NCBI GenBank assembly: GCA_031254955.1
Contig: JAIRTK010000217.1
Location: 1 to 6,062 of the forward strand
Source of the DNA: Opitutaceae bacterium
GTDB taxonomy: Bacteria; Verrucomicrobiota; Verrucomicrobiia; Opitutales; Opitutaceae
Direction: 5' to 3'
DNA length: 6,062 nucleotides
Under the pieces are notes generated by a model. The model ran no database searches and was not told the DNA's origin. It saw nothing but the letters and a program-made list of their open reading frames with translations. The stretch's first letter is position 1, and every line of letters starts with the position of its first letter. The translations under genes were made by a program, and so were the position numbers. This document shows, piece by piece, positions 1 through 4,767 of the stretch.

Positions 1-65
1 ACCCCCGGCGGCTCTTCGCTTATGGGGAGACCCCGTTTAGGTTCACGTATTCAGCATAGGTTTCT

Positions 66-132
66 GGTAGGGCGAGGCGTCCCGCCGAGCGGTGTGAACC
101 ACTCGCGGCTCGGCGGGACGCCTCGCCCTACC
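66..132. repeat. Perfect 25-bp inverted repeat (palindromic module)
   Basis: Positions 66-90 and 108-132 are exact reverse complements over 25 bp, separated by a 17-bp loop. The arms are GC-rich and contain GGCGAGGCGTCCCGCC. Part of the right arm plus its flank (115-139) recurs in reverse orientation at the other end of the window (6038-6062). This identifies it as a dispersed palindromic module of the REP or MITE kind, not a local terminator. No gene ends next to it inside the window. Confidence 0.9.
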
Positions 133-174
133 CTTAACGGCTTCCATAGTGTGGTTTTCATTCGCAAAGGGTAT
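66..174. mobile_element. MITE-like palindromic element, right part
   Basis: The right end, 157-174, reads as the reverse complement of ATACCCTTTGCGAATGAA, matching the end sequence shared by the other elements here (ATACCCTTTCCCAATGAA) at 16 of 18 positions. The core is the 25-bp inverted repeat at 66-132. The stretch 133-174 aligns without gaps to the reverse complement of 6005-6046, with about three quarters identity. A matching left end was not found between 1 and 65, so that side is diverged, truncated or outside the window. No transposase is present, so any mobility would need one supplied in trans. Confidence 0.55.
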
Positions 175-293
175 TGCGCGGCGGCTTTTATGGAGAGCGA
201 AGGCCGGGCAAAACGAGAAGCCTGCCATTCATTCCCGCCTTTGACGGGACAATGCATTGCCCTGCCATCGTCGGCGGACAGAGCGGAGGAATA
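175..293. other. Repeat-rich spacer without a gene
   Basis: This stretch lies between two element ends. It holds a 10-bp palindrome CAATGCATTG (250-259). It also holds the word CGAGAAGCCTG (214-224), whose exact reverse complement occurs at 609-619 inside the element at 521-682, so it probably contains worn repeat sequence of the same kind. Short open frames cross it on both strands, but none has a recognisable protein, a plausible start or coding-type composition. Confidence 0.5.
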
Positions 294-340
294 ATACCCT
301 TTCCCAGTGAACAGGACACCTTAAAAGCCGAGCCATGTAG

Positions 341-360
341 GGGCTTCGCTTGCGAAGCCC
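341..360. repeat. Short perfect hairpin, 9-bp arms
   Basis: GGGCTTCGC (341-349) and GCGAAGCCC (352-360) are exact reverse complements with only two bases between, so an RNA hairpin would open to about 8 bp with a four-base loop. It lies inside the element at 294-492, immediately left of the tandem array. There is no T-run after it and no gene ends before it, so it is better read as part of the repeat than as a terminator. Confidence 0.75.
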
Positions 361-361
361 G

Positions 362-428
362 TTGCTGGTGCACGGCCCTTGCTGGTGCACAGCCCTTTGC
401 TGGTGCACAGCCCTTTGCTGGAGCACGG
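362..428. repeat. Tandem repeat, 17-18-bp unit, nearly 4 copies
   Basis: The unit TTGCTGGTGCACRGCCCT begins at 362, 379, 397 and 415. The first copy is 17 bp, the next two are 18 bp, and the last is partial with one substitution (TTGCTGGAGCACGG). The second and third copies are identical, which suggests recent copying by slippage or unequal exchange. The array sits at the centre of the MITE-like element at 294-492. Small open frames through it give repetitive peptides with no support as genes. Confidence 0.85.
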
Positions 429-520
429 TTATCAAGCCGGACGCCGCAAGCGACGCCCCTGCAAAAGAGTGATTTTCATTGGGAATGGGTATAAATTCCC
501 GCACTCCACAAAACGTCATC

Positions 521-682
521 ACACCCTTTCCCGGCGAGATTGTGCCCCCAAGGTAGGGCGGTCTCGACGAGACCGCCGCCGTTTGCCAAGGAATGCCGCG
601 GCGGTTGTCAGGCTTCTCGCTTCGCTCGGAACGCCGAAACCGCCCTGCCTGCTACAAGCTATTTCTCATTGGGAAAGGGTAT
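521..682. mobile_element. MITE-like element, 162 bp, with possible CATC target duplication
   Basis: The left end ACACCCTTTCCCGGCGAG (521-538) and the reverse complement of the right end (665-682, ATACCCTTTCCCAATGAG) match at 14 of 18 positions. The right end is identical to the family consensus except for its last base. The element is flanked on both sides by CATC (517-520 and 683-686), a candidate 4-bp target duplication. An inner inverted pair, AGGTAGGGCGGT at 551-562 against ACCGCCCTGCCT at 639-650, matches at 11 of 12 positions. No protein is encoded. Confidence 0.6.
557..577. repeat. Perfect 10-bp-arm palindrome
   Basis: GGCGGTCTCG (557-566) and CGAGACCGCC (568-577) are exact reverse complements around a single A. 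The palindrome lies within the element at 521-682 and follows GTAG, much as GTAG precedes the longer palindrome at 66-132. This suggests related modules with different stem sequences. Confidence 0.8.
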
Positions 683-869
683 CATCCTCAAAACCCGCCC
701 GTCCGCGTGCCATCGGTTAATCACGGAAACTTGAAACAGTGCCCCATGCTCGCCCTCGAAAAACGCCGGAAGTCAGCGCCTCATACAGCACAAAACCAAA
801 GTCGATTCCGTCCTGATTTGCACCGGTAAAATCCTCACGCCTTCCCGTTTTTTCCCCTAAACTCTCCCC
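683..869. other. Region upstream of the four-gene block
   Basis: No gene is visible between the last repeat element and the first coding start. Two things stand out. The word TAATCACGGAAAC (718-730) matches the left arm of a hairpin far downstream (4366-4378) at 12 of 13 positions. A TAAACT hexamer lies just before the start codon (858-863). An ACCGGT palindrome near 821-827 could be part of a regulator site but lacks symmetric flanks. Any promoter for the block should lie here. Confidence 0.45.
858..863 (+). promoter_or_regulatory. TAAACT -10-like element abutting the start codon
   Basis: TAAACT fits the TANNNT pattern of a sigma-70 type -10 box. It ends six bases before the ATG at 870, so transcription would begin at or next to the start codon, giving a leaderless message. 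The same block, TAAACTCTCCCC, also precedes the ATG at 3440. No clear -35 box is seen at the usual spacing, so the promoter reading is an inference. Confidence 0.35.
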
Positions 870-1709
870 ATGCCCGACGCCTCCCCGCTAATCCAAAATC
901 CAGAACCCAAAACCCAAAATCAGCCGCCCGCCGTCCTCGTCACCGGCGCCAGCCGCGGACTCGGACGCGGCATCGCCCTCCAGCTCGCCGCCGCCGGCTG
1001 CTCCGTCGCCATCAACTACGCCGGCAACCGCGCCGCCGCCGATGAGACCGCCGCGCTCTGCCGCGCCGCCGCGCCCCGCCCCGCCGCGCAACGCCTCGTC
1101 ACCGTCCAGGCCGACATCTCCAGCGCCGCCGACCGCCGCCGCCTCGTCGCCGAAACCCTCTCCGCCCTCGGCTCCCTCGACGCCCTCGTCAACAACGCCG
1201 GCATCGCCCCCAAAATCCGCGCCGACATCACCGAGGCCACCGAGGAATCCTTTGAACACCTCATCCGCACCAACCTCCAAGGCCCGTATTTCCTCACCCA
1301 AGCCGTCGCCAACCACTGGCTCGCCGCCCGCCCCGCCTGCGCGATTCCGGGCGGATTCAAAATCATCTACATCACCTCCACCTCGGCCAACACCGCCTCC
1401 ATCTCGCGCGGCGACTACTGCATCTCCAAGGCCGGCCTCGCCATGGCCGCGCAACTCTGGGCGCTGCGCCTCGCCGCCGAAAACATCCAAGTCATCGAAC
1501 TGCGCCCCGGCATCATGGCCACCGACATGACCGCCGCCGTGAAAGACAAATACGACCGCTTCCTCGCCGACGGCCACGTTCCGCAAAACCGCTGGGGCAT
1601 GCCCGAGGACGTCGGTCTCGCCGTGCGCGCCGTCATCGAAGGCCGCCTCCCGTTTTCCACCGGCGCCGTCATCCCCATCGACGGCGGCTTCACCCTGCGG
1701 AGACTCTGA
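870..1709 (+). CDS. Short-chain dehydrogenase/reductase (FabG-like SDR)
   Basis: Cytoplasmic NAD(P)-dependent oxidoreductase of the classical SDR family, 279 residues. The Rossmann motif TGASRGLG is at residues 25-32, the acidic ADI turn at 81-83 and NNAG at 108-111. The catalytic set is N135, S170, Y183 and K187 (YCISK), followed by RPG at 212-214 and a C-terminal DGG at 271-273. From memory it resembles the subgroup named 3-ketoacyl-ACP reductase. With sugar genes downstream, a sugar or uronate substrate is more likely than a fatty-acid one (inference). The ATG at 870 is the only usual start before the Rossmann motif. It gives an N-terminal extension of about 20 residues with a repetitive QNPEPKTQNQ stretch that looks derived from a DNA repeat. 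No Shine-Dalgarno sequence is present. The gene is first of four on this strand, and a long hairpin begins at its stop codon. Confidence 0.93.
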   Translation: MPDASPLIQNPEPKTQNQPPAVLVTGASRGLGRGIALQLAAAGCSVAINYAGNRAAADETAALCRAAAPRPAAQRLVTVQADISSAADRRRLVAETLSALGSLDALVNNAGIAPKIRADITEATEESFEHLIRTNLQGPYFLTQAVANHWLAARPACAIPGGFKIIYITSTSANTASISRGDYCISKAGLAMAAQLWALRLAAENIQVIELRPGIMATDMTAAVKDKYDRFLADGHVPQNRWGMPEDVGLAVRAVIEGRLPFSTGAVIPIDGGFTLRRL

Positions 1710-1712
1710 AAA

Positions 1713-1800
1713 ATCGTTCTCGTTCTCTTACTCGTTCTCGTTCTCGAAACGCCGCGCAAAACCAAAAGAGAACGAGAACGAGTAAGAGAACGAGAACGAT
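1713..1800. repeat. Perfect 33-bp inverted repeat built from a GAGAAC hexamer
   Basis: Positions 1713-1745 and 1768-1800 are exact reverse complements over 33 bp with a 22-bp loop. Each arm is a hexamer array: read on the purine strand it is two GAGAAC, one GAGTAA, two GAGAAC, then GAT. It begins four bases after the upstream stop codon. A transcript would form a very stable hairpin. On the + strand it is not followed by a T-run. On the - strand it is followed by TTTTT, so it would look like an intrinsic terminator only for antisense transcription. Confidence 0.95.
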
Positions 1801-1847
1801 AAAACATTCCGCGTTCCCCATTCCCAAATCCCCATTCCGCATTTCCC
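1801..1847. repeat. Short imperfect tandem repeat before the GH88-like gene
   Basis: CCCCATTCC occurs at 1816-1824 and 1830-1838, and ATTCCGC at 1806-1812 and 1834-1840, giving a loose 14-bp tandem right up to the start codon. The 10-mer ACATTCCGCG at 1804-1813 recurs at 3274-3283 in the next intergenic gap. No ribosome binding site can be seen in this pyrimidine-rich leader. Confidence 0.55.
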
Positions 1848-3221
1848 ATGATCTCCCTCGACCCAACACTCACGCCCCGCGCCCTCGCCGCCGCCGCCGC
1901 GCGCGTCTTCGCCGTCGCCGCCCCCAAAATCGCCTCCCTGCACCGCGCCTGGAACCCCGCCAAAGGCACCCCCGTCTTCACCATCAACGGACGCTACACC
2001 TCGCGCGGCTGGACCGAGTGGACCCAAGGCTTCCAGTTCGGCATGCCCATCCTCCACTACGCGGCCACCGGCGACAAAACCCTCCTCGCCCTCGGTCGCG
2101 ACGGCACCCGCCGCCACATGGCCGCCCACGTCAGCCACACCGGCGTCCACGACCACGGCTTCAACAACGTCTCCACCTACGCCAACCTCCTCCACCTCGC
2201 CCGCGCCGGACTCGCCCCCGCCTCCGACGGCGACATCGCCTTCTACGAACTCGCCCTCAAAATCTCCGGCGCCGTCCAAGCCGCCCGCTGGACCGAACTC
2301 CCGGAAAATCTCGGCTATATCTACTCCTTCAACGGCCCCCACTCCCTCTTCGCCGACACCATCCGCTCCCTCCGCGCCCTCGCCCTCTCCCATCGCCTCG
2401 GCCACGTCCTCATGGGCGAACGCGACCGCCGCATCTCCCTGCTCGAACGCCTCCTCCGGCACGCCGAAACCACCGCCCGCTTCAACGTCTATTTCGGCGC
2501 CGGACGCGACCTCTACGACATCCGCGGACGCGTCGCCCACGAATCCATCTTCAACCTCAACGACGGCACCTACCGCTGCCCCTCCTCCCAGCAAGGCTAC
2601 TCCGCCTTCACCACCTGGACGCGCGGCCTCGCCTGGATTCTTTGCGGCTACCCCGAGCAACTCGAATTCCTCCCCACCCTGCCCGACTCCGAATTCAAAC
2701 CCTTCGGCGGAAAAACCCAAACCCTCGCCCGCCTCCTCGAAACCGCGCAAGCCACCGCCGACTTCTACATCGCGCACACGCCCACCGACGGCATCCCCTA
2801 CTGGGACACCGGCGCCCCCGGCCTCGCCCGCCTCGGCGACTACCTCGACCGCCCCGCCGAACCCTGCAACGACCACGAACCCGTGGACAGCTCCGCCGCC
2901 GCCATCAGCGCCCAAGGCCTCATCCGCCTCGGCAACCACCTCAAAAAGAAAAACCCGAAAGCCTCCTCCCGCTACCTCGCCGCCGGCCTCGCCACCGCGC
3001 GCACGCTCTTTGGCGACACCTACCTCTCCACCAACCCGCGCCACCAAGGCCTCCTCCTGCACAGCGTGTATCACCGCCCCAACAACTGGGACCACATCCC
3101 CAAAGGCCGCAAAATCCCCTGCGGCGAATCCTGCCTCTGGGGCGACTACCACCTCCTCGAACTCGCGCTCCTCATCCAACGCATGGCCGACGGCAAATAC
3201 TACACCTTCTTCGGCTTCTAA
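1848..3221 (+). CDS. GH88-like unsaturated glucuronyl hydrolase
   Basis: Predicted (alpha/alpha)6-barrel glycoside hydrolase, 457 residues. GH88 enzymes hydrate the C4-C5 double bond of the unsaturated uronate left at oligosaccharide ends by polysaccharide lyases, releasing a 4-deoxy-5-keto uronate. Visible family-type motifs are WTEWTQGFQFGM (55-66), HDHGF (101-105), FADTIRSL (168-175), SQQGYSAFTTWTRGLAW (247-263), DTGAP (320-324), DSSAAAIS (347-354) and WGDYHLLEL (431-439). D102 and D170 are the best candidates for the two aspartates that GH88 uses. The protein has no signal peptide or membrane segment, so it should act in the cytoplasm on imported oligosaccharides. It is longer than the roughly 380 residues usual for characterised members, so GH105 or an unassigned relative remains possible. 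The ATG at 1848 gives a full-length N-terminus. There is no Shine-Dalgarno sequence. Confidence 0.8.
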   Translation: MISLDPTLTPRALAAAAARVFAVAAPKIASLHRAWNPAKGTPVFTINGRYTSRGWTEWTQGFQFGMPILHYAATGDKTLLALGRDGTRRHMAAHVSHTGVHDHGFNNVSTYANLLHLARAGLAPASDGDIAFYELALKISGAVQAARWTELPENLGYIYSFNGPHSLFADTIRSLRALALSHRLGHVLMGERDRRISLLERLLRHAETTARFNVYFGAGRDLYDIRGRVAHESIFNLNDGTYRCPSSQQGYSAFTTWTRGLAWILCGYPEQLEFLPTLPDSEFKPFGGKTQTLARLLETAQATADFYIAHTPTDGIPYWDTGAPGLARLGDYLDRPAEPCNDHEPVDSSAAAISAQGLIRLGNHLKKKNPKASSRYLAAGLATARTLFGDTYLSTNPRHQGLLLHSVYHRPNNWDHIPKGRKIPCGESCLWGDYHLLELALLIQRMADGKYYTFFGF

Positions 3222-3284
3222 AAAATCGCTCTCGCTCCCTTGCTCGATCCCGAAACGTATCCAAAAATTAACGACATTCCGCGC
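3221..3284. repeat. Decayed copy of the SDR-GH88 intergenic repeat
   Basis: AAAAATCG begins on the last base of the stop codon here (3221-3228), exactly as it does after the SDR gene (1709-1716). It is followed by CTCTCGCTCCC and CGAAACG, matching the left arm and loop of the 1713-1800 hairpin with substitutions and about six missing bases. The purine right arm is absent. ACATTCCGCG (3274-3283) then matches 1804-1813. The two gaps therefore share ancestry, and this copy has lost its stem. Confidence 0.6.
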
Positions 3285-3290
3285 GCCACC

Positions 3291-3397
3291 CTCTTTATTC
3301 TTTCCTCTTTATCTTCCCCCTTCCCCCGCCGCGCCCCTGCGCACCCGCGCAACCCGAAAGAGAAAGAAGAAAGATAAAGAATAAAGAGAAAGATAAA
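3291..3397. repeat. Polypyrimidine/polypurine imperfect inverted repeat
   Basis: CTCTTTATTCTTT (3291-3303) is the exact reverse complement of 3376-3388. Adjoining pyrimidine sequence (3304-3315) can also pair with AAGATAAAG at 3371-3379, so alternative folds compete. The right side is a run of AAAGA-type words from about 3357 to 3397. The loop is GC-rich with GCGC-containing short palindromes. The plan, with pyrimidine arm first, purine arm second and GC-rich loop, parallels the hairpin at 1713-1800. Confidence 0.7.
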
Positions 3398-3426
3398 AAC
3401 CAAACGCGCAACGCCCTCCAAAAACT

Positions 3427-3432
3427 TAAACT
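3427..3432 (+). promoter_or_regulatory. TAAACT -10-like element before the TIM-barrel gene
   Basis: TAAACT is followed by seven bases (CTCCCCC) and then the ATG at 3440. The block TAAACTCTCCCC is identical to that before the SDR start apart from one extra C. The spacing would place a transcription start on or next to the A of the start codon. It could allow this gene to be expressed independently of the two upstream genes. No -35 box is obvious. Confidence 0.35.
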
Positions 3433-3439
3433 CTCCCCC

Positions 3440-4252
3440 ATGCACCGCCTCTGCATCCACACCATCACGACCAAACCGTGGCCCCTCGACGAAGCCGTGC
3501 GCAACTACGCCGCCGCCGGCGTGCGCCACATCACCGTCTGGCGCGACGCCATCGCGCCGCGCACCCCCGCCGAAGCCGGCAAACTCATCCGCGACCACGG
3601 CCTCTCCGTCACCTCCCTCTGCCGCGGAGGATTTTTCCCCGCGCCCGCCGCCGCCGCCCGCGCCAAGGCCATCGACGAAAACCGCCGCTGCCTCGACGAA
3701 GCCGCCGCGCTCGGCGCGCCGCACCTCGTCCTCGTCTGCGGCGCCGCCCCCGGCCAGACCCTCGCCGAATCCCGCAAACAAATCGCCGACGGCATCGCCG
3801 CGCTCCTCCCCCATGCCGCCGCCACCGGCGTGAAACTCGCCATCGAGCCTCTCCACCCCATGTATGCCGGCGACCGTTCCGCCGTGAACACCCTCGCCCA
3901 AGCCCGCGCCCTGTGCCGCGCCCTCGCCTCCCCCCACGTCGGCATCGCCGCCGACACCTACCACATCTGGTGGGACGACGACCTCGAAAACCAAATCGAA
4001 CTCGCCGCCCGAGAAAACCTCCTCCTCGCCTACCACATCTGCGACTGGCGCGTTCCCACCACCGATTTCCTCAACGACCGCGGCCTCATGGGCGAAGGCG
4101 TCATCCCCCTCCGCCAAATCACCGCCTGGATAAACCGCACCGGCTGCGCCGCCCCCATCGAAGTCGAAATCTTCTCCACCCGCCTCTGGGCCGCCGACCA
4201 GCACGCATTCCTGAAAAACATCATCCAAGCCTACAAACAACACGTCCTATAA
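3440..4252 (+). CDS. Xylose isomerase-like TIM-barrel sugar isomerase/epimerase
   Basis: Cytoplasmic TIM-barrel protein of the AP endonuclease 2 / xylose isomerase-like superfamily, 270 residues, the usual length for IolE/IolI-type and ketose 3-epimerase-type enzymes. Probable divalent-metal ligands are E136 (AIEPLHPM), D172 (AADTYHIWWD), H199 (YHICDW) and E243 (EVEIFS). Their order and spacing fit the Glu-Asp-His-Glu site of that superfamily. The HPMYAGDRSAVNT and DRGLMGEGVI segments are those I recall from proteins paired with Gfo/Idh oxidoreductases, as here. The reaction is probably an isomerisation, epimerisation or dehydration of a keto-sugar, but the substrate cannot be read from sequence. 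The ATG at 3440 is preceded by TAAACTCTCCCCC and no Shine-Dalgarno sequence. The stop codon overlaps the first linker of the hairpin array. Confidence 0.9.
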   Translation: MHRLCIHTITTKPWPLDEAVRNYAAAGVRHITVWRDAIAPRTPAEAGKLIRDHGLSVTSLCRGGFFPAPAAAARAKAIDENRRCLDEAAALGAPHLVLVCGAAPGQTLAESRKQIADGIAALLPHAAATGVKLAIEPLHPMYAGDRSAVNTLAQARALCRALASPHVGIAADTYHIWWDDDLENQIELAARENLLLAYHICDWRVPTTDFLNDRGLMGEGVIPLRQITAWINRTGCAAPIEVEIFSTRLWAADQHAFLKNIIQAYKQHVL

Positions 4253-4265
4253 ACGAACCATTATT

Positions 4266-4347
4266 TTGAACAGAAGGAAACGAAGGGCGCCAAGAAAACA
4301 ATAATCATAAAATGCATTCTTCGTCCCCTTTGCTTCCCTCTGTTCAA
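4266..4347. repeat. Hairpin unit 1 of the array
   Basis: Arms 4266-4296 and 4317-4347 are inverted copies matching at 25 of 31 positions. The left arm divides into 9-bp words GAACAGAAG, GAAACGAAG, GGCGCCAAG (4268-4294). The right arm, read in reverse complement, divides into GAACAGAGG, GAAGCAAAG, GGGACGAAG. The loop is AT-rich. Confidence 0.8.
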
Positions 4348-4366
4348 TAAAACGAACCATCAAAAT

Positions 4367-4440
4367 AATCGCGGAAACACGGAAGCAAGCCAATCCCATT
4401 CCTTTTTTCAGCGTTTCCGTCCTTCCGTGCTTCCGCGATT
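4367..4440. repeat. Hairpin unit 2 of the array
   Basis: Arms 4367-4385 and 4422-4440 are inverted copies matching at 18 of 19 positions. The left arm is ATCGCGGAA, ACACGGAAG. The right arm in reverse complement is ATCGCGGAA, GCACGGAAG, GACGGAAAC, again in 9-bp steps. A run of six T lies in the loop and seven A follow the right arm. Confidence 0.85.
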
Positions 4441-4460
4441 AAAAAAACCGAACCATTAAA

Positions 4461-4529
4461 TTAACCACAAAGAGCGCAAAGATTCAACAGACAGGCTTTT
4501 CTTTGAGTTCTTTGTTCTCTGCGATTAAA
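4461..4529. repeat. Hairpin unit 3 of the array
   Basis: This is the least symmetric unit. The left arm is TTA then ACCACAAAG, AGCGCAAAG (4464-4481). The right arm in reverse complement is TTA then ATCGCAGAG, AACAAAGAA, CTCAAAGAA. The right side carries one more word than the left, so pairing needs a bulge. Confidence 0.65.
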
Positions 4530-4550
4530 TAAAAACGAACCATTTATTTT

Positions 4551-4619
4551 GAACAGAATGAACAGGATTATCATGATTAAACCACAATCCTGTTAATCCT
4601 GAAAAATCCTGTAATCATG
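4551..4619. repeat. Hairpin unit 4 of the array
   Basis: AACAGGATT (4561-4569) pairs exactly with AATCCTGTT (4586-4594), and CATGATTA (4572-4579) pairs exactly with TAATCATG (4612-4619), so two folds compete. The left side is three 9-bp words, GAACAGAAT, GAACAGGAT, TATCATGAT (4551-4577). The right side has AATCCTG at 4586, 4595 and 4605. Confidence 0.75.
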
Positions 4620-4643
4620 TCCCAAAAAAAACGAACCCAAAAA

Positions 4644-4739
4644 CTAACCGCGGAGACACGGAGAACACAGAGTCATGAAAGATGGTTTTATCAAAAAAAC
4701 TCCCTCCGAACTCCGTGCCCTCCGTGTCTCCGTGGTTAA
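4644..4739. repeat. Hairpin unit 5 of the array
   Basis: Arms 4644-4663 and 4720-4739 are inverted copies matching at 18 of 20 positions. The left arm is ACCGCGGAG, ACACGGAGA, ACACAGAGT (4647-4673). The right arm in reverse complement is ACCACGGAG, ACACGGAGG, GCACGGAGT. I recall very similar ACCACGGAGACACGGAG sequences from intergenic regions of unrelated bacteria, not verified here. It ends 28 bases before the next start codon. Confidence 0.85.
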
Positions 4740-4767
4740 TCAAAAAAGAATCAACAACTTCACCACC

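Larger units (their letters stand above)
294..492. mobile_element. MITE-like element, about 199 bp
   Basis: The ends are inverted copies of each other: ATACCCTTTCCCAGTGAA at 294-311 and its imperfect reverse complement at 475-492, 16 of 18 identical. Similarity continues inward. The GTAGGGGCTTCGCTTGCG arm near 338 pairs with CGCAAGCGACGCCCCTGC near 445-462. The centre carries the tandem array at 362-428. No open frame resembles a transposase. The size, terminal inverted repeats and multiple copies fit a non-autonomous element. A target duplication is not evident at the flanks. Confidence 0.6.
4251..4740. repeat. Array of five different hairpins with a constant linker
   Basis: The whole gap between the TIM-barrel and oxidoreductase genes is a head-to-tail series of five inverted repeats of unlike sequence. 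Each is preceded by AAACGAACCAT or a close variant. Linkers start at 4251, 4350, 4446 (AACCGAACCAT), 4533 and 4629 (AAACGAACCCA), giving spacings of 99, 96, 87 and 96 bp. The constant part is the linker and the variable part is the hairpin. In every hairpin the left arm is purine-rich and the right arm pyrimidine-rich on this strand. The five units are listed separately. Confidence 0.85.

Noticed and set aside
22..829. Small overlapping open frames in the upstream region
   Set aside because: They run through palindromic and tandem repeats on both strands, share no known protein features, have no ribosome binding site or coding bias, and overlap one another.
814..833. Operator for a LacI-type regulator around the ACCGGT palindrome
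   Set aside because: Only the central six bases are symmetric. The flanks do not pair and no second copy was found near the other genes.
1713..1800. Rho-independent terminator for the SDR gene
   Set aside because: The stem is strong but is followed by AAAACATT on the + strand, not a T-run, and the stem is a tandem hexamer array unlike ordinary terminators. A termination or processing effect is still possible but not shown.
1728..3179. Long minus-strand open frame opposite the GH88-like gene
   Set aside because: It translates to low-complexity Gly, Ala, Val, Glu-rich protein with no recognisable domain. It is a by-product of GC-rich codon use on the + strand, where the real gene has clear motifs. 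The same applies to the minus-strand frames at 888-1586, 3218-4243 and 4615-5934.
4251..4740. CRISPR array
   Set aside because: The regularly spaced constant element is only about 11 bp. The intervening segments are themselves palindromes with internal 9-bp periodicity, not unique spacers, and no cas gene is nearby.
4251..4740. Integron cassette array with attC sites
   Set aside because: Unit size and imperfect symmetry are in the attC range, but the paired RYYYAAC and GTTRRRY core sites are not visible at the unit ends. There are no cassettes between the hairpins and no integrase gene.
4675..4767. Earlier in-frame start for the Gfo/Idh oxidoreductase
   Set aside because: It would add 31 residues encoded by the right half of hairpin unit 5. 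The Rossmann motif is correctly placed at residue 6 from the ATG at 4768, so the extension has no family support.
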